Shown: positions 1 to 11,272, counted from the stretch's first letter. The stretch: DNA of 64,000 bases from Pseudomonas sp. StFLB209 (GCF_000829415.1 NZ_AP014637.1:4481001-4545000), one strand, 5' to 3'. Notes: generated by a model from the sequence alone, not told the origin. Translations and numbers: made by a program.

Positions 1-2270
1 GGCGGCGTCTTGCGCCACTGGTGGAGCGCGATCGGCGGCGGATCGAACTGCTCAACAGCATGCTGTTGTCGATGCCGGGCACGCCGACTCTGTATTACGG
101 TGATGAGCTGGGCATGGGTGACAATATCTATCTGGGCGACCGCGACGGGGTGCGTACCCCCATGCAGTGGTCGATTGACCGCAATGGCGGCTTTTCCCGC
201 GCCGACCCGGCCAGCCTGGTATTGCCGCCAATCATGGACCCGTTGTACGGCTTTCAGTCGGTCAATGTCGAGACTCAGGACCGTGACCCGCATTCATTGC
301 TGAACTGGACCCGGCGCATGCTGGCAGTACGCAAACAACAAAAAGCCTTCGGCCGTGGTGCGCTGAACCTGTTGTCGCCCAACAACCGACGGATTCTGGC
401 CTACACCCGGGAATACACCGGTACCGACGGACACACCGAGATCATTTTGTGCGTCGCCAACATGTCCAGCGCCGCCCAGGCGGTGGAGCTGGACTTGTCG
501 GCCTACGCCGGCATGGTGCCGGTGGAAATGCTCGGCGGCAGTGCGTTTCCGCCCATTGGCCAGCTCACTTACCTGCTGACCTTTGCCCCCTACGGGTTTC
601 ATTGGTTTCTACTCGCTGCGGAGAATCAAATGCCCAGTTGGCACGTTGAACCGGCGCAGAGCATGCCGGACTTCCCGACCCTGGTACTCAAGAAACGTCT
701 GGAAGAGCTGCTCGAACAACCGCTGCGCGGCACCATCGAAAACACTTCGCTGGCGGTCTACTTGCCCAAGCGGCGCTGGTTCGCCAGCAAAGACAAGCCC
801 ATCGACAAGGTCAATATCGCCCATGCGGTGCGCTTCTCTGACGGGCTGCGGCCGGTGCTGCTCAGTGAAATCGAGGTGACTGCTGGCGGCCAGACCGAGC
901 GCTACCAGTTGCCGTTCGGCCTGTTGGCCGAGGACGACATCAGCAGCGCCTTGCCCCAGCAATTGGCCCTGGCTCGGGTGCGGCGCGGTGCTCAGGTCGG
1001 CCTGATCACCGATGCCTTCACCCTGGAGCCCTTCATCCGTAACCTGGTTCAGGCGATGCAGGACGGCACCGTGATCGACAGCGGCGAGGGCGACTTGCAG
1101 TTCAAGGCCACCGCCCGGCTTGAGCCGCTGGGCCTTGATCAGGAGTCGACCGTGCGCTATTTGTCGGCCGAGCAATCCAACAGCTCGGTGGTGGTGGGCG
1201 AAGCGTTGGTGCTGAAGATGATCCGCAAGGTCAGCGCCGGTGTTCACCCGGAACTGGAAATGGGCGCCTACTTGACGGCCGCCGGCTACCCGAACATTTC
1301 ACCGCTGCTCGGCTCGCTGCAGCGCATCGGCACGGAGGGTCAGCCACACCTGCTGATGATCGCCCAAGGCTATCTGGACAATCAGGGCGATGCCTGGGAA
1401 TGGACCCAGAACAACCTGGAGCGTGCGGTGCGCGACGAGCTGACGCGGCGCACCGCCAGCCAGGAGCAGGCTTATAACGCCTTGGCCGAACTGGCCGATT
1501 TTTCCCGTACCCTGGGTCAGCGACTCGGTGAGATGCATCAGGTGTTGGCGGCGCCGACTGACAACCCCGATTTCGCCACCGAAAACACGGGCACCAAAGA
1601 AGCGCAGGCCACAGCCAAACGGGTGCAGGCCCAACTCGACCATTCCCTGAAATTACTCGAGCAGCGCCGCGAAAGTTTGCAACCTGCCGATTGGCTGTTG
1701 GTCGAACAGCTGCTCACCCGTCGTAAAGCGCTGGATAAACACGTCCAGACCCTGGCCAAGGCCTCTGTGGGCGGGCTGCGCATGCGGGTCCACGGCGACC
1801 TGCATCTGGGTCAGGTGCTGGTGGTAAAAGGAGATGCATACCTGATCGACTTTGAAGGCGAGCCGGTGCGTGCGCTGGATGAGCGCCGTGGCAAATACAG
1901 CCCTTTCAAGGATGTTGGCGGCGTACTGCGTTCGTTCGACTACGCTGCGGCGATGGCCGTGCGCAGCGCGCAGAGCGCGGACACCTCGGCAGAGGCGATT
2001 GCGGCGCGTGAGCATGTGGCGAGTGAGTATCTGCGTCAGGCCCGCGAGTCGTTTCTTGAGGGCTATCGCAAGGCGACCCAAGGCCTGGCGCATGCCTGGC
2101 AAGACCCGCAGGGAGAGGCGGCAGCGCTGGAACTGTTTACGCTGGAAAAAACTGCATACGAAGTGATCTACGAAGCCGAGAATCGCCCGGATTGGTTGGC
2201 CGTACCTTTGCAAGGGTTATGGCAAGGGCTACGTGGGTTGCTGGAATTGAACGATGGAGAGTCGAAATGA
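1..2270 (+). CDS. treS: Trehalose synthase-maltokinase fusion, C-terminal part (cut by window start)
   Basis: The reading frame is open from the first bases, so the N-terminus lies outside the window. The first ~200 residues are the end of a GH13 catalytic domain and its C-terminal beta domain (maltose/trehalose interconversion). From about residue 210 to the end is a Pep2-type maltokinase domain, with a kinase-like motif HGDLHLGQ and a downstream DFEGEP metal-binding motif near residues 595-615. The fusion converts trehalose to maltose and then to maltose-1-phosphate, the substrate of GlgE, in the cytoplasm. The stop codon overlaps the start of glgB (ATGA), so the two are translationally coupled. 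This fits the GlgE alpha-glucan pathway; glgE itself would be expected upstream, outside the window. Confidence 0.93.
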   Translation, partial: RRLAPLVERDRRRIELLNSMLLSMPGTPTLYYGDELGMGDNIYLGDRDGVRTPMQWSIDRNGGFSRADPASLVLPPIMDPLYGFQSVNVETQDRDPHSLLNWTRRMLAVRKQQKAFGRGALNLLSPNNRRILAYTREYTGTDGHTEIILCVANMSSAAQAVELDLSAYAGMVPVEMLGGSAFPPIGQLTYLLTFAPYGFHWFLLAAENQMPSWHVEPAQSMPDFPTLVLKKRLEELLEQPLRGTIENTSLAVYLPKRRWFASKDKPIDKVNIAHAVRFSDGLRPVLLSEIEVTAGGQTERYQLPFGLLAEDDISSALPQQLALARVRRGAQVGLITDAFTLEPFIRNLVQAMQDGTVIDSGEGDLQFKATARLEPLGLDQESTVRYLSAEQSNSSVVVGEALVLKMIRKVSAGVHPELEMGAYLTAAGYPNISPLLGSLQRIGTEGQPHLLMIAQGYLDNQGDAWEWTQNNLERAVRDELTRRTASQEQAYNALAELADFSRTLGQRLGEMHQVLAAPTDNPDFATENTGTKEAQATAKRVQAQLDHSLKLLEQRRESLQPADWLLVEQLLTRRKALDKHVQTLAKASVGGLRMRVHGDLHLGQVLVVKGDAYLIDFEGEPVRALDERRGKYSPFKDVGGVLRSFDYAAAMAVRSAQSADTSAEAIAAREHVASEYLRQARESFLEGYRKATQGLAHAWQDPQGEAAALELFTLEKTAYEVIYEAENRPDWLAVPLQGLWQGLRGLLELNDGESK

Positions 2271-4492
2271 ATGCGTCTGACAAAAGCGGCGCGGGCCGCC
2301 AACCAATGCCCGCTGCCGTCGACACGGAAGCTTTGATCCGTGCCGAGCACCACGATCCGTTCGCCATTCTCGGCCCCCATGACGACGGCAAGGGCGGGCA
2401 GTTCATTCGTGCCTACCTGCCCGGCGCCCTGAGTGTCCGAGTGCTGGCCCGCGGCACTGAGCAAGAGCTGGGCGAGTTGCACATGGGCGAAGTGCCTGGC
2501 CTGTTCGTTGGCCAGTTCGCTGAAAAGCAGCCGTATCTGCTGAAAGTGCAGTGGGCCGGCGGCGAACACATCACCGAAGACCCGTACAGCTTTGGCCCGC
2601 AACTGGGCGAGATGGACATCTACCTGTTCTCGGAAGGCAACCACCGCGATCTTGGCGCCTGCCTGGGGGCTCAGGTAATCAACGTTGATGGCGTACAAGG
2701 CGTGCGCTTTGCGGTCTGGGCACCCAATGCCCGGCGCGTGTCGGTGGTTGGCGACTTCAACAACTGGGATGGCCGCCGGCACCCGATGCGCGTGCGTCAT
2801 CCGTCGGGCATCTGGGAGATCTTTATTCCGCGCCTGCAGCCTGGCGATGTCTACAAATACGAGATCCTCGGTGCCCACGGCATTCTGCCGCTCAAATGCG
2901 ACCCGGTGGCGCGCGCCACCACTTTGCCGCCAGACACCGCCTCGAAAGTTGCCGCGCCGCTGCAGTTTGACTGGCAGGACCACGATTGGCTGGCCAGCCG
3001 CGCCGATCGCCACTCGCCGGCTGCGCCACTGTCGATCTACGAGCTGCATGCCGGTTCCTGGCAGATGGAGCAGAACGAGGACGGCACGGCCTGGCGGCAA
3101 TACAACTGGCGGGAACTGGCCGACCGCTTGATCCCTTACGTCAAGGAACTGGGCTTCAGCCATATCGAGCTGATGCCGATCATGGAGCACCCATTCGGCG
3201 GTTCCTGGGGCTATCAACTGCTGGCGCAGTTTGCTCCCACTGCGCGCTATGGATCGCCAGAAGACTTCGCGGCGTTCGTCAACGCCTGCCACCAGGCCGA
3301 AATCGGCGTGATTCTCGACTGGGTACCGGCGCATTTTCCTACCGACGAACACGGCCTGGCGCAATTTGACGGCACCGCGCTGTACGAGTACGGCAACCCG
3401 CAAGAGGGCTTTCACCAGGACTGGGACACGCTGATCTACAACCTGGGCCGTACCGAAGTGCACGGCTTCATGCTGGCTTCGGCGCTGCACTGGCTCAAGC
3501 AGTTCCATATCGACGGCCTGCGGGTCGATGCGGTGGCCTCGATGCTGTACCGCGACTATTCCCGCAAGGCCGGGGAGTGGGTACCGAACCGTTATGGCGG
3601 TCGGGAAAACCTGGAAGCCATCGACTTTTTACGCCACCTCAACGATGTGGTCGCAGTCGAGGCCCCCGGTGCGCTGGTCATCGCCGAAGAATCCACGGCC
3701 TGGCCCGGCGTTACCCAACACACCGAACAAGGTGGCCTGGGTTTCAACTACAAGTGGAACATGGGCTGGATGCACGACTCGCTGCATTACATTCAGCAAG
3801 ATCCGGTGCACCGCTCACACCACCATAACGAACTGAGTTTCGGTCTGGTGTACGCGTGGTCGGAGCGTTTCATCCTGCCGATCTCCCACGACGAAGTGGT
3901 ACACGGCAAGCGCTCGCTGATTGACAAGATGCCTGGCGACCGCTGGCAGAAGTTCGCCAACCTGCGCGCCTACCTGGCCTTCATGTGGACCCATCCGGGC
4001 AAGAAGCTGTTGTTCATGGGCTGTGAGTTCGGCCAATGGCGCGAATGGAATCACGACGAGCAACTGGACTGGTATCTGCTGCAATACGCCGAGCATATCG
4101 GGGTGAAGAAGCTCGTCAGCGACCTCAACCGGCTGTACCGCGAAGAAAAGGCGCTACACGAGCGCGACGCCGAACCGATGGGTTTTCAGTGGCTGATCGG
4201 CGATGACCACGCCAACAGCGTCTACGCCTGGCTGCGCTGGAGCAAAGGTGGTGAGCCGCTGCTGGTGGTCTGCAACCTGACCCCTGTACCACGCGAGGGC
4301 TACCGGGTTGGCGTACCGTTCGAGGGGGCATGGCAAGAACTGCTCAACAGCGACTCGCAAACCTACGCCGGCTCCAATGTCGGCAACGCCGGCGAGGTTC
4401 AGGCTCAAGAGCAGGTCAGCCACGGCCAGGCGGCATCGCTGCTGCTCAACCTGCCGCCGCTCGGTGTAGTGGTGTTCAAGCCTCGCGGATAA
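2267..4492 (+). CDS. glgB: 1,4-alpha-glucan branching enzyme
   Basis: A 741-residue GlgB, the usual length for the long bacterial form. The N-terminal region holds CBM48-type beta-sandwich modules, followed by a GH13 TIM barrel with the hallmark segments DGLRVDAV (nucleophile Asp), VIAEEST (acid Glu) and SHDEVVHGK (transition-state Asp). It forms alpha-1,6 branches in glycogen-like glucan. The ATG at 2267 overlaps the treS stop by four bases and is preceded by a GGAGAG-like ribosome site; in-frame starts further upstream lie inside treS and are rejected. Expression is probably as the last gene of the treS operon. Confidence 0.96.
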   Translation: MNASDKSGAGRQPMPAAVDTEALIRAEHHDPFAILGPHDDGKGGQFIRAYLPGALSVRVLARGTEQELGELHMGEVPGLFVGQFAEKQPYLLKVQWAGGEHITEDPYSFGPQLGEMDIYLFSEGNHRDLGACLGAQVINVDGVQGVRFAVWAPNARRVSVVGDFNNWDGRRHPMRVRHPSGIWEIFIPRLQPGDVYKYEILGAHGILPLKCDPVARATTLPPDTASKVAAPLQFDWQDHDWLASRADRHSPAAPLSIYELHAGSWQMEQNEDGTAWRQYNWRELADRLIPYVKELGFSHIELMPIMEHPFGGSWGYQLLAQFAPTARYGSPEDFAAFVNACHQAEIGVILDWVPAHFPTDEHGLAQFDGTALYEYGNPQEGFHQDWDTLIYNLGRTEVHGFMLASALHWLKQFHIDGLRVDAVASMLYRDYSRKAGEWVPNRYGGRENLEAIDFLRHLNDVVAVEAPGALVIAEESTAWPGVTQHTEQGGLGFNYKWNMGWMHDSLHYIQQDPVHRSHHHNELSFGLVYAWSERFILPISHDEVVHGKRSLIDKMPGDRWQKFANLRAYLAFMWTHPGKKLLFMGCEFGQWREWNHDEQLDWYLLQYAEHIGVKKLVSDLNRLYREEKALHERDAEPMGFQWLIGDDHANSVYAWLRWSKGGEPLLVVCNLTPVPREGYRVGVPFEGAWQELLNSDSQTYAGSNVGNAGEVQAQEQVSHGQAASLLLNLPPLGVVVFKPRG

Positions 4493-4510
4493 TTCGGGGG
4501 CTTTGCACTT

Positions 4511-4563
4511 GTAGCAGCGGCTTCAGCCGCGAACGCAGCACCAGGCGTTCGTGGCTGAAGCGG
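4511..4563. repeat. REP/REPIN-like inverted repeat
   Basis: Two near-identical inverted arms, 4518-4535 and 4546-4563, match at 16 of 18 positions. They carry the GTAGCAGCGGCTTCAGCCGC-type core typical of Pseudomonas intergenic REP sequences. It sits between the convergent glgB and MFS genes, where it could also end transcription. Confidence 0.7.
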
Positions 4564-4584
4564 ATGGTTGTGTAGCAGCGCCTG

Positions 4585-5763
4585 TCAGACCCGCCGCGAC
4601 AGCCACCAGGTCAGTCCCAGCGCCAGCAGCGAGAGCAGGGCGCTGTAGAAGAAGATCAAACCATAGCCCTGGCCCAGGGCTATGGCCCCCATCACCGGGC
4701 CGGCGACCGCCATGGCCAGATCGAAAAACACGGCATAGGCACTCAGCCCCGCTGAACGGCTGGTGGCCGGCACGCGCTTGATCGCTTCAACCCCGAGCGC
4801 CGGATACACCAGTGACAGCCCCAGGCCGGTCAGGCCGGCGCCTGCCAGCGCAAAACCGGTATTGGGCGCCAGCCACAACAGGCCAAGGCCGACCACTTCC
4901 ACGCCCATGCACAGCATCGCCGCCAGAAAGCCGCCCAGACGATTGATTGCGCCGATAAACAATAGCCGCGAAAGGATGAAGCACACGCCAAACAACGTCA
5001 GACACCAGGCCGCCCCCTCCCAGCCACGGCTGATGTAGAACAGCGTAATGAACGTCGTCAGGGTGCCGTAACCGATGGACGCCAGGGTCAGTGCCAGCCC
5101 ATAGGGCGAAATACGGCTGAACACCGACCAGTAGGGCAGCCGTTCACCCTTGATGACCGGCACCGAGGGCTTGTGGCGAATCAGCAGCAAACCACTACCG
5201 GCCAGGACCAACAGCGCCACCCCCAGACTGTGAATACCGACCTGATCAATCATCAATACGCCCAGCGGAGCGCCAATGGCGATGGCACCGTACGACGCAA
5301 TACCGTTCCAGGAAATCGAGCGGGCCGTGTGCTCGACGCCGACTTTGGCAATTGACCAACTGATGGTGCCCACGCCGATAAAACCCTGCGCCACCCCCAT
5401 GATCATCCGCGCCACGATCAGCAGGCTCAGGCTGAGTGCTGGAATCGACTGGCTCAGCGTGCCGAACAGGGTCAGTGCGCCGCCGAGCACGAACCCCGCC
5501 AGGCCGTAGACGATGGTCCGCTTGCTGCCCAGATTGTCGGTAATACGCCCGGCCAGCGGGCGGCTCATCAGGGTGGTCAGGTATTGCGCACCAATCGCCA
5601 GCCCCGCGACGACGGCGCTGAAACCCAACTGGTCATGGACATAGCCGGGCAAGATTGCGATGGGCAGCCCAACGCATAGGAACGCGATGAAGGTGTACAG
5701 CACGATGCTGACGATTTGCAGGGTGACGGGCAGGGTGCCGGTTTGTGCGGGGGTTACAGGCAT
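4585..5763 (-). CDS. MFS transporter, UPF0226 (YhhS/YfcJ-like) family
   Basis: A 392-residue protein with about twelve hydrophobic segments. It carries the family stretch IGLPIAILPGYVHD in the first helices and SWNGIASYGAIAIGAPLGV in the middle, as in the YhhS/YfcJ subgroup of the major facilitator superfamily. It acts as an inner-membrane exporter; the substrate cannot be told from sequence. The start MPVTPAQ at 5763 is chosen because the further upstream Met adds a charged, non-conserved extension. It is convergent with glgB and separated from it by a REP element. Confidence 0.85.
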   Translation of the reverse strand: MPVTPAQTGTLPVTLQIVSIVLYTFIAFLCVGLPIAILPGYVHDQLGFSAVVAGLAIGAQYLTTLMSRPLAGRITDNLGSKRTIVYGLAGFVLGGALTLFGTLSQSIPALSLSLLIVARMIMGVAQGFIGVGTISWSIAKVGVEHTARSISWNGIASYGAIAIGAPLGVLMIDQVGIHSLGVALLVLAGSGLLLIRHKPSVPVIKGERLPYWSVFSRISPYGLALTLASIGYGTLTTFITLFYISRGWEGAAWCLTLFGVCFILSRLLFIGAINRLGGFLAAMLCMGVEVVGLGLLWLAPNTGFALAGAGLTGLGLSLVYPALGVEAIKRVPATSRSAGLSAYAVFFDLAMAVAGPVMGAIALGQGYGLIFFYSALLSLLALGLTWWLSRRV

Positions 5764-5921
5764 GAGACGGCTTCGCTGGCGGCTGGGTGGGCGTGGTTCA
5801 TCATGGCGTGGGCAGGTGGCAAAGGAAAGCACCCTAACTATTTCATCAAAAGGGGATTGCCGTTGGTTGATACTTGGTCATAGGATGACTGATAACAATC
5901 AAAACAACAAAGGCGCCTTTC

Positions 5922-7043
5922 ATGATCAAACCCCTGTTGTTCGCTATCGCAGCCGGCTTGAGCCTCAATGCCCATGCCGCGACTTTCGCCTATATCTCCA
6001 GCCCGGCTGATGGCCTGATCTCTCAATATCGCCTTGATGAAAGCAATGGCGCCTTGAGTCTGGTGCAACAGATTCGCGCCGGTGAACAGGTCAATCCACT
6101 GGCCGCCTCACTCGATGGCAGCCGTCTGTACGCTGCCTTGCGCGCCAAACCCTTCAAGGTGCTGGGCTACCAGATCGAGCCGGGCAGCGGCCACTTGAAA
6201 ACGCTCTCTGAAGCCCCGTTGGCTGACAGCCTTGCTTACCTGTCACTGGACCACACCGGCCGCTACCTGCTGGGTGCCTCCTACGGTGCTGATCTGGTGA
6301 GCATCCAGCCGGTTGATAGCACAGATGCCGCGCAGATCAAGACTTACAAAACCGGCCTGCATGCCCATTCGCTGCGCAGCGACCCGAGCAATCGGTTTGC
6401 CTACGCTGGCAACCTGGGAGTCGATCATGTGTTGCAGTACCGTCTTGATACCGCGCAAGGCAGCCTGGTGCCCATCGGCAGCGGACAGGTCGATGCCAGC
6501 GTCAATAGCGGGCCTCGCCACCTGGCATTCTCGCCAGATGGCAAGTTCGTTTATGTCGTTGGCGAAATGAGTGGCAGCGTTACCAGCTATGCGATTGATC
6601 AGACCAGCGGGGCGCTGAGCCTGATCAACGAAGCGGCAGGCATCCCCGAGCGGCTGAAGCTGGCCCACGGTGAAGTGCGCGACGCGCGTAATAACGACCT
6701 GAAGGACGACCCGACGCCGCGCATCTGGGCGGCCGACATCCGCATCACGCCGCAGGGCAACCTGTTGTTTATCAGCGAACGGGCCAGCAGCTCGGTTTCG
6801 GTATTCAAGGTCGACACCGCCACTGGCCGGGTCAGCTTCCTGGAAAACTACGCCGTGCAGGAAAAGCAGCCACGCAATATCGCCGTGTCGCCTAATGGAC
6901 AATGGTTGCTGGTCAGCGGGGAAAAAAGTGACACGGTGGGCAGTTATGCAATTGGCCAGGAGGGCGAATTGAAGCGGGTCAGCGAAGCCCCATCGGGCAA
7001 AGGAGCGGTGTGGATCGAGATGGTTCGCGTCCCGCAGGCCTGA
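5922..7043 (+). CDS. Exported lactonase-fold beta-propeller protein (YbhE/6-phosphogluconolactonase-like)
   Basis: A 373-residue protein with an N-terminal signal peptide (MIKPLLFAIAAGLSLNAHA, cleavage after AHA expected), so it is exported to the periplasm. The rest is a repeated blade pattern typical of the seven-bladed lactonase family, with segments such as GPRHLAFSPDGKFVYVV and PRNIAVSPNGQWLLVSG. YbhE-type relatives hydrolyse 6-phosphogluconolactone in the cytoplasm. A secreted form probably has another lactone substrate or none, so the enzyme name should not be transferred directly. It is a single gene, divergent from the MFS gene. Confidence 0.8.
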   Translation: MIKPLLFAIAAGLSLNAHAATFAYISSPADGLISQYRLDESNGALSLVQQIRAGEQVNPLAASLDGSRLYAALRAKPFKVLGYQIEPGSGHLKTLSEAPLADSLAYLSLDHTGRYLLGASYGADLVSIQPVDSTDAAQIKTYKTGLHAHSLRSDPSNRFAYAGNLGVDHVLQYRLDTAQGSLVPIGSGQVDASVNSGPRHLAFSPDGKFVYVVGEMSGSVTSYAIDQTSGALSLINEAAGIPERLKLAHGEVRDARNNDLKDDPTPRIWAADIRITPQGNLLFISERASSSVSVFKVDTATGRVSFLENYAVQEKQPRNIAVSPNGQWLLVSGEKSDTVGSYAIGQEGELKRVSEAPSGKGAVWIEMVRVPQA

Positions 7044-7064
7044 GCCTGTAACGCGGCGTTGAAA

Positions 7065-7100
7065 TCTGGCGGCAGGGGCTGAACCGGACCTGCCGCCAGA
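7065..7100. terminator. Bidirectional stem-loop between convergent genes
   Basis: A perfect 12-bp stem (7065-7076 with 7089-7100) with a 12-base loop lies between the lactonase-fold gene and the convergent ABC-F gene. There is no clear U tract, so efficiency is uncertain. Confidence 0.55.
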
Positions 7101-7116
7101 TGCTTCAAGGCGCCTT

Positions 7117-8706
7117 TTAGATGACTACACCCTGGCTGCGCAGATAATCATCGTAAGTGCCGCTGAAGTCGATCACGCCATCGGCTGACAACTCGATGAT
7201 CCGCGTGGCCAGCGACGAGACGAACTCGCGGTCGTGGCTGACGAACAGCAGCGTGCCCGGATAGTTTTCCAGCGCCAGGTTCAGCGCCTCGATCGATTCC
7301 ATGTCCAGGTGGTTGGTCGGTTCGTCCATCACCAGCACGTTAGGCTTTTGCAGGATCAGCTTGCCGAACAGCATGCGGCCCTGCTCACCACCGGAAATCA
7401 CCTTCACCGACTTCTGGATTTCGTCGTTGGAGAACAGCATCCGGCCAAGGGTGCCACGCACCAGTTGCTCGCCGCCTTGAGTCCACTGACCCATCCAGTC
7501 GAACAGGGTGACGTCGTCTTCGAAGTCGTGGGCGTGGTCCTGGGCGTAGTAGCCAATCTCTGCCGAGTCGGTCCACTTGATGCTGCCGGCATCCGGCGTC
7601 AGCTCGTTGACCAGGGTGCGCAGCAAGGTGGTCTTGCCGATACCGTTGGGGCCGATGATCGCAACGCGCTCGCCGGCTTCGACGGTGAAGCTGAAATCCT
7701 TGAACAGAGTCTTGCCATCGAAACCCTTGGCCATGCGCTCGACCGTGACTGCCTGGCGGTGGAGCTTCTTGGTCTGGTCGAAACGAATGAACGGGCTGAC
7801 CCGGCTCGACGGCTTGACCTCGGCCAGCTGGATCTTGTCGATCTGCTTGGCCCGTGAAGTGGCTTGCTTGGCCTTGGAGGCGTTGGCCGAGAAGCGGCTG
7901 ACGAAGGTTTGCAGCTCGGCGATCTGTGCCTTCTTCTTGGCGTTGTCGGCCAGCAACTGCTCACGCGACTGGGTCGCAGCGGTCATGTATTCATCATAGT
8001 TGCCCGGGAACAGGCGCAGCTCACCGTAATCCAGGTCAGCCATGTGGGTGCACACGCTGTTGAGGAAGTGACGGTCGTGGGAAATGATGATCATCAGGCT
8101 GTTACGCTGGGTCAGGATGTTCTCCAGCCAGCGAATGGTGTTGATGTCCAGGTGGTTGGTCGGCTCGTCGAGCAGCAACACTTCCGGGTCCGAGAACAAC
8201 GCCTGGGCCAGCAACACCCGCAGCTTCCAGCCTGGCGCGACTTCGGTCATCGGCCCGTTGTGCAGCTCGATACCGATACCCAGACCCAGCAACAGCTCAC
8301 CGGCGCGCGATTCGGCGGTGTAGCCATCCATCTCGGCGAACTCGGTCTCAAGCTCCGCCACGGCCATGCCGTCTGCTTCGCTCATCTCCGGCAGCGAATA
8401 GATCCGATCACGCTCGGCCTTGACCTTCCACAGCTCTTCATGACCCATGATCACGGTGTCGAGCACAGTGAATTCTTCATAGGCGAACTGATCCTGACGC
8501 AGCTTGCCCAGACGCACGTTAGGTTCGAGCATCACCTGACCGCCCGAAGGCTCCAGATCGCCACCGAGGATCTTCATGAAGGTGGACTTGCCGCAGCCGT
8601 TGGCGCCGATCAGGCCGTAACGGTTACCGGCACCAAACTTGACCGAGACGTTCTCGAACAGAGGTTTGGGTCCGAATTGCATGGTGATGTTTGCTGTAGA
8701 GATCAA
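7117..8706 (-). CDS. ybiT: ABC-F family ATPase, YbiT type
   Basis: Two tandem ABC ATPase domains joined by a basic linker and no membrane segments. Walker A motifs are GANGCGKST and GPNGIGKTT, and both halves have a Walker B ending [11 protein letters not shown] or [15 protein letters not shown] proteins act on the ribosome, not in transport. I place the start at TTG 8706, giving the conserved N-terminus [16 protein letters not shown] lies eight bases upstream, whereas the ATG at 8730 would add eight non-conserved residues. The gene is single and faces an integrase remnant upstream on the same strand. Confidence 0.93.
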   Translation of the reverse strand: MISTANITMQFGPKPLFENVSVKFGAGNRYGLIGANGCGKSTFMKILGGDLEPSGGQVMLEPNVRLGKLRQDQFAYEEFTVLDTVIMGHEELWKVKAERDRIYSLPEMSEADGMAVAELETEFAEMDGYTAESRAGELLLGLGIGIELHNGPMTEVAPGWKLRVLLAQALFSDPEVLLLDEPTNHLDINTIRWLENILTQRNSLMIIISHDRHFLNSVCTHMADLDYGELRLFPGNYDEYMTAATQSREQLLADNAKKKAQIAELQTFVSRFSANASKAKQATSRAKQIDKIQLAEVKPSSRVSPFIRFDQTKKLHRQAVTVERMAKGFDGKTLFKDFSFTVEAGERVAIIGPNGIGKTTLLRTLVNELTPDAGSIKWTDSAEIGYYAQDHAHDFEDDVTLFDWMGQWTQGGEQLVRGTLGRMLFSNDEIQKSVKVISGGEQGRMLFGKLILQKPNVLVMDEPTNHLDMESIEALNLALENYPGTLLFVSHDREFVSSLATRIIELSADGVIDFSGTYDDYLRSQGVVI

Positions 8707-8777
8707 GAGCTGGTCCTGTAAGGGTTTCAAGCGAGTATTTCTGTGTCACTGCCGGTCTTGGGCCAAATTTGGGCCAA

Positions 8778-9089
8778 TCACACTCGAACCGCCAGCTTAT
8801 CCAGCTCCCTCCAGTCAGAGGTTGAGCTAATCCATTTTGCGTAAGTGGAAAGCAGCATGTCGACGCTATGGCCCAATTGGCTGGCAATGAATGCAGGATT
8901 CATCCCAGACATCAGGCACATGGTTGCGTAGGTATGGCGCGTGTCGTATTGGCGACGTTCGCGGATGCCAAGAGCTTGGAGCACAGGTTTGAGGTGGCGG
9001 ATTGTAACACTTGGTTCCTGAATCCACATCCCGCCCTTGCTGGGCGAGAACACGTAAGGGCGCTCAGGGTAACCACCTCTCGATGACAT
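8778..9089 (-). pseudogene. Truncated tyrosine-recombinase (phage integrase) C-terminus
   Basis: Only about 103 residues remain of a protein that is normally 350-400. The preserved part holds the second Arg region (YDTRHTYATM), the LGH motif and the catalytic tyrosine in STYAKWI. The first catalytic Arg and the DNA-binding arm domains are missing, so it cannot recombine DNA alone. It marks an old integration event next to the ABC-F gene and may have brought in the toxin-antitoxin pair beside it. Confidence 0.75.
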
Positions 9090-9156
9090 TTTGCACAGCG
9101 CTACCCATTGTTTTGCTTGGGGCCGGTCGCAAAATCGAAGCTGTGCACAACCTGAT

Positions 9157-9450
9157 TCAAGGATGTGTCATGGGTCTGACATGAAGTTCGATGCCGAGGG
9201 CGCGCATCACTTTCATGATGGTGTCAAAGCGTGGTTTGGCTCCAGGAGCGAGGGCCTTGTAAAGACTGGCCCTGCCAAGCCCGGAATCTTTGGCAATTTG
9301 CGCCATGCCTCGGGCTTTGGCCACATGGGAAACGGCTCTGATGAGTTCGTCGGTGTCGCCATCGGCCAACACCTGGGTCAGGTACTCGGTGATTGCCTCA
9401 TCACTGTCGAGCAGTGCCGCCATATCGAACGGCAACAGGGTATCGGTCAT
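9157..9450 (-). CDS. Antitoxin, HigA/HI1420-type addiction module antidote
   Basis: A 97-residue protein with a helix-turn-helix in its C-terminal half (AQIAKDSGLGRASLYKALAP), matching the antidote family that sits downstream of RelE-like toxins. It should bind and neutralise the toxin encoded immediately upstream and repress their shared promoter. Its ATG overlaps the toxin stop by four bases (ATGA). The toxin-first order is typical of this HI1419/HI1420-like group. The region flanks an integrase remnant, which suggests transfer. Confidence 0.85.
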   Translation of the reverse strand: MTDTLLPFDMAALLDSDEAITEYLTQVLADGDTDELIRAVSHVAKARGMAQIAKDSGLGRASLYKALAPGAKPRFDTIMKVMRALGIELHVRPMTHP

Positions 9451-9746
9451 GGCAGGACCTCCTTTGCCAAAGCTTTCGCCTGCTTTATGTCGGCAGACTG
9501 GGTTGATTTGCTACCCCCGATCAGTAGCACGATGAGTGTCTGGTTGCGTGTTGTGAAATAGACCCGGTAGCCCGCGCCAACATGTACACGTAGCTCCGAA
9601 ATACCTTCGCCTACGCTTTTCACATCACCCAGATTGCCTGCTGCGGCTCTTTCAATGCGACGTGCAACAGCGATTCTGGCACCCAAGTCGCGCAAGGATG
9701 CATGCCAGTGGGCAAACGATCTGGTTTGTCGAATTTCATAAGTCAT
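9447..9746 (-). CDS. Toxin, RelE/ParE superfamily (HI1419-type)
   Basis: A 99-residue basic protein beginning MTYEIRQTRSFAHWHASL, with the fold signature HVGAGYRVYFTTRNQTLIVLLIGGSKSTQ near the C-terminus. That region carries the GxGYRVYF and LLIGGxKxxQ motifs of this toxin group. Relatives cleave mRNA on the ribosome or poison gyrase; which one cannot be told here. The start at 9746 gives the family N-terminus; the Met nine codons upstream is less likely. It is the first gene of the two-gene operon. Confidence 0.85.
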   Translation of the reverse strand: MTYEIRQTRSFAHWHASLRDLGARIAVARRIERAAAGNLGDVKSVGEGISELRVHVGAGYRVYFTTRNQTLIVLLIGGSKSTQSADIKQAKALAKEVLP

Positions 9747-10179
9747 GGCGCGAATGTATCCAACTGGAGACATTGTACACCATTTTCCATTTGTAACTGG
9801 TATCGGAATCCCGTTTCAGCTTATTGCATTTAGCTGTGCCTCAAGCCGCTTCTGCGACGGAGATGTCTTACCAGCTAGAACTTTCCAGCCAGCGTCCCGG
9901 TTGCCGAGGTAGCCAGGCGGACAGCTCCCCGCCAATTCTGTTCGAAGCCTGGCCGGACAGGTCTCGCTCAGCGCCAAGCTAAATTTTTGGTGCTGGCAGC
10001 TTGGATAGAGGTTTTTCCTGCATCAACGTCAGTCTAGGTGGAAGGGCCTGCAATGGCCGGTCGGCACCGAGTTACCGACTCGCATGTGGGAGTTATTGAG
10101 CTTTTTATGCTGCAGCAGAAGTGGAAATGAGTGAAGGTGCGTCCTATCATCGGCACCGCCTTCATTTAGGGTAGTAAAA
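9747..10179. other. Intergenic stretch without a recognised gene
   Basis: About 430 bases between the toxin gene and the frameshifted membrane gene. The toxin-antitoxin promoter should lie at its left end (a TGTACAAT hexamer reads leftward near 9772-9779). No convincing coding region, RNA or repeat was seen in the remainder. Confidence 0.4.
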
Positions 10180-10856
10180 ATGAGTAAAAAGCTTCAAAGA
10201 ATTGGGTTTCTTATTACTTTTTTTTACGTATTCGCAATTTTGCTTATGACATGGAATCGACTGCCAAGCCTTTGGAATTACCAAACGGAAATTAATGCCG
10301 TGGGTGATTTTCTTGCTGGGGCATTTGCGCCCCTTGCGTTTCTATGGCTGGTAATCGGTTACTTTCAGCAAGGCGAGGAGCTTCGCCAGAGTAGAACAGC
10401 ACTTGAGCTGCAAGCCGAAGAGCTTCGACACTCAGTTGAGCAGCAGCAGGCGATGGTCGCAATTGCAGGTCGCCAGCTTCAGGCAGAACTGGACGGTTTC
10501 TTGTATGAAAGAGAACGAAGGAATAACGAAAAAAGACCAAGGTTTAAGTTTTTGGTTTTGTTTCCAGTAGAAGTGAAAGTACCATAACTGTTGAGTTGGA
10601 ACTGGAGAATTATGGTGGCCCGGCAGAAGATATTGCGGTGTTATGTCGTGGGCAGAAAGTAGGAAGTCGGCATCTTCTATTGGCGGGTGATAAGCTGAAA
10701 TCCAAGCTGGGTTTGGCTTACGAAGAGCATGTTTATGTATTGAGTGTTGAGCATCGTGGCGAGCAAGGGACGCTGATTGAGTACTTTGAACTGTCGATAA
10801 TGATATCGGATTTTGGCACTAAAGCTGCAGAGGTCAAAATATCAGCCCGACGTTAG
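10180..10856 (+). pseudogene. Frameshifted membrane-anchored hypothetical gene
   Basis: Two consecutive frames read as one protein. The first part (10180-10587) has two hydrophobic segments in residues 8-62 and then a Gln/Glu-rich coiled-coil-like stretch. The second (frame of 10596-10856) continues with a soluble domain containing ELENYGGPAEDIAVLC. One extra T in the five-T run at 10549-10553 would join them into a single protein of about 225 residues: the downstream frame is already coding from the run itself, well before the next ATG. It could be a real inactivating deletion or a sequencing error. No function is recognised. Confidence 0.55.
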
Positions 10857-11272
10857 CTACAACTAATCTCACTAACCTGCTGCATTGGCAGGTGGGTGAG
10901 AATATCCTTTAGAAACGCGCATGGGGCATGACCATTCAGCCGCGCGAACGGGATCAAGCGAATGATCGCCGCAGCTTACTTTTACTGCGTAGCGAGCCGG
11001 CGAGTAGCCAGTTCATGCGTCCAATAGCCCACGCTCGAATCTGGTTTTCGGCCAAGTTGTGCTCAGTCAGATCGTCGTGTGGCTGTTAAGACTATTGAAC
11101 AACGTGCCTCGAACTGACTTCAATTCTCTGCCGGTTTTGGCTGGCGATGATCAAGAGCCAGGTTCGATCGCCCAGTTGGCAACTCGTTATCGATCACTTA
11201 ACGCAACAACGTTGACCCACCACCCCCACAAGGCTATACAAACCGCCCGAGTACCAACTGAGCAAGCCCGCC
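10857..11272. other. Intergenic stretch without a recognised gene
   Basis: About 415 bases. The only open frame of note here (11059-11286) has no good ribosome site and a non-protein-like composition. Nothing else supported was seen. Confidence 0.4.
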
